Origin: Symsagittifera roscoffensis | Lineage: Eukaryota; Xenacoelomorpha; Acoela; Convolutidae | Assembly (NCBI RefSeq): GCF_963678635.1 | Contig: NC_087063.1 | Span: 79,843,574-79,907,573 of the forward strand | Length of the DNA: 64,000 nt | Direction: 5' to 3' | In this document: positions 61,871 to 64,000 of the stretch, piece after piece | How the letters are laid out: each line of letters starts with the position of its first letter | Numbering within the stretch: position 1 is the stretch's first letter | The notes under the pieces: model-generated | What the model was told of the DNA's origin: nothing | The model's database searches: none | Seen by the model: only the letters and a program-made list of their open reading frames with translations | Program-made: the position numbers and the translations under genes

Positions 61871-62059
61871 CGCTTTTATCGGGAATTAGCCGAAGCGAAA
61901 CTCGAACATGTGTCAAAAAATTCAGCCTGAGTAGCCGCAAAAAAATAATAGAAAATGCCACAAACTTGCGCATCGTAGATTCGTATAGCCCAGGTTGAGT
62001 TTTTGGATTTACGTTTCAATCAACCAGACCCAAATTGGCCCATTTTTTGTTCCCAAATA

Positions 62060-62450
62060 TTGAGGTTGGGGACTTATGTTGCGACCAATGCGAACCAAAT
62101 TGGGTATTTTGCGACCATTGCGACTCAAAATGGGTACGTTGAGGCTTTGCTCAACCAAAGAAATTTTAAGCGACTTTGCGCGACCCAAAGAAGATATGCT
62201 GCGACTTTGCACGACCCAAATAAGGTATGTTGCGACTTTTTGCGACCCAAATAAGGTATGTTGCGACCAATGCGACTCAAATCGGGTATATTGCGACTTT
62301 GTGCGACTGAAATATTTGCGCGACTTTGTGCGACCCCCAAAAATATGTTGCCACCATTGTGGCTCGAAATGGGAAGGTTGCAGTTTTGTGCAACCGAAAA
62401 ATTTGCGTGACTTTGCGCGACCCAAAGCAGAAGTGTTGCGACTTCCCGGG
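62060..62450. repeat. Minisatellite of GCGACTTTGCGCGACCCAAA units
   Basis: The unit GCGACTTTGCGCGACCCAAA plus AAGGTATGTT recurs about every 36-40 bp, alternating with GCGACCAATGCGACTCAAAT. The open frames on both strands are products of the repeat. Confidence 0.8.
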
Positions 62451-64000
62451 TCGAGGTGTGCAGTTCTAGGTTTTTGAAATTCTCAAAAAAGTCAGTTCGA
62501 CATACCGTTATGGATGTGCACTTTTTGTGTTAAGCTAGACAACCGAAAATAGAGCACTTTCTTACGAAAGTCCGCGAAGGATGACAAAATTTGTCGCAAA
62601 ATTTGTATATAATTTTATAAGTTGTTATGAAATGCTTGAACAATAAGAAATTGGGAGGAAAAAAATATTTTGGTTTGGCCTGTGAACTTGAATTTAAATT
62701 TCACTGCGCTAAAAATATAAAAATAAATCCATATTTTGAACTGAAGCTTATTTTAATTAAGGAAAATTGAAAAAAAGTAATTTTGAAGTATATTACGTTC
62801 CAAAATTCAGCGTGATTGTAAACATAATCATTTTAATAAAAAGTTTTCAATTTTTCGAAACAACGGCTTGTCGCCAGTTTTCAGTTTTCAAGTTTTATAA
62901 TTTTAAAGAACATTTATGTATATGTTCTGTTTTCAGTTTTCAAATTTTGTTTCATCAACAGAACAAACACACATGCTCCCTGTTTGACCCGTGATTCGAT
63001 TTTGTACGACTATAACGTTCGTTCGGCCCTCGGAATTTGCGACGAAAATCGGACTCCGTTCCACCGTGTCGGTCGAATCATGAGTCGAACACATCAACAT
63101 GGGCTGTAAATAAATACAAACAGCCCCCACAGTGGTACAGGTGAAATAAAGGGGACCCTAAAGACAATCCACATAGGGACATTCCACATAAGCAAAATAA
63201 TGAATCAATAGACGCCCGCCAGTTGGCCATTTTGGCAAATTTTTCTCAAACATAATAAACCAGCATCATTTGCGCTAGCTTTTTCCATGCTTTAACCAAA
63301 ATCACTGGAGCAAAAAATATATTGGCTCAGAAGATATTTCGCCACGAACTTTTAAATGGTCTCAGTCGGAGCTAATTAAGAAGAGGATGAGCTACCTATC
63401 AGTCAAAATTTGCGAGAACAGATGAAAAATTCCAAAAACTCCCATGTTACTTCACAGAGGATAAGCAAACAGAAGATAGTGGCTGGTTAGGATAGGATGA
63501 AAAAAGGGAGATTGGGATTTCTACAAGAGTGGATTCAGTGGCAGTCAGATTGACATTGTCGTTAAAAAAACGGTTGGAGATCGAATGTTGCTTAACTGAG
63601 GAAGAATGGAAACAATTAAAAGGAGGAACAATGAAAACAGACGAAAGGTTAAAATTCAAAAGAAGGATAATAATTAAAGCACAACTTCTGCTTTAAAGCA
63701 CAACTTATTTAAAGCAGATCTAGCGGAACTAGAGAGAGTTGAAATATTGAAGGAAATAGTAGCCGAGAAAAAAAAGATTGTGTGCGGTAGATGCGTAGAA
63801 GAGTAATAAGAAATTAACTGAAGAGCAGGCTGCACACAAACGTCGACGAAATGGTGCGTTGACTTATGTCAGAACTCAAGCAAAACGAAAACGAAATTCG
63901 AAAACAAATCAAATTCCCAGCTAACCATCAGAAAGTAGCTCAAAAAAAGAAATTTGATCGACAACTGAAAAGGAGCGATAAAAAACTAATTAAGATTGAT
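62451..64000. other. Unassigned 3' end of the window
   Basis: No gene is supported. From about 63580 to the end the plus strand is A-rich and, across several frames with stops, encodes lysine- and glutamate-rich stretches (EQAAHKRRRNGALTYV near 63826). It could be the edge of a decayed gene or retroelement that continues beyond the window. Confidence 0.3.

Noticed and set aside
62003-62477. Overlapping ORFs on both strands at 62003-62477
   Set aside because: All are products of the minisatellite unit, whose length lacks stops in several frames.
1-64000. CRISPR array, prokaryotic operons or a bacterial defence system
   Set aside because: Spliceosomal introns, LTR retrotransposons and animal gene families show the window is eukaryotic; no array of identical repeats with unique spacers is present.

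Overview
This is a eukaryotic, AT-rich, intron- and transposon-dense window. A BEL/Pao retrotransposon (a metazoan-restricted group), two calcineurin A genes with an animal-type layout and a DCLRE1C/Artemis-like remnant point to an animal, probably an invertebrate; I cannot name the species. Gene identities rest on reading motifs and splice sites by eye, without database searches.

The two firmest host genes are on the minus strand and are calcineurin A (PP2B catalytic subunit) paralogues. CnA-1 spans 32359 to 25598 in six exons and spliced by hand gives 498 residues. CnA-2 spans 54352 to 35923 in seven exons and gives 525 residues. Both keep the phosphatase core, the calcineurin-B-binding helix, a calmodulin-binding-like segment and an autoinhibitory-like segment. 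The last exon of CnA-2 lies 11.4 kb beyond exon 6, because its last intron holds an intact Ty3/gypsy retrotransposon in the opposite orientation (36573-43756).

Layout: 1-2348, dispersed and minisatellite repeats around a broken Artemis-like gene. 2349-6008, three tandem copies of a 1.22-kb unit, each with an acidic exon and a RING exon whose ligand spacing resembles MDM2/MDM4; only the middle copy keeps the RING frame open. 6159-6485, two exon-like segments of an unidentified minus-strand gene. 6.5-10.1 kb, repeats and decayed sequence. 10.1-21.6 kb, a long stretch with A/C-rich minus strand, including a decayed Ty3/gypsy integrase and a 2.28-kb tandem duplication. 22.1-24.8 kb, small non-autonomous DNA transposons. 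25.6-32.4 kb, CnA-1. 32.6-33.0 kb, a small unknown ORF. 34.8-35.3 kb, an inverted copy of the repeat at position 1. 35.9-54.4 kb, CnA-2 with its transposon-filled introns. 55.05-61.6 kb, a BEL/Pao element with both LTRs and a 5-bp target duplication but a broken coding region. 61.6-64 kb, minisatellites and unassigned sequence.

The most interesting points are the amplified acidic/RING exon pair, the gypsy insertion flanked by 85-bp direct repeats with a 15-bp-short 5' LTR, and a weak splice donor in CnA-2 whose read-through would give an enzyme lacking the autoinhibitory segment.
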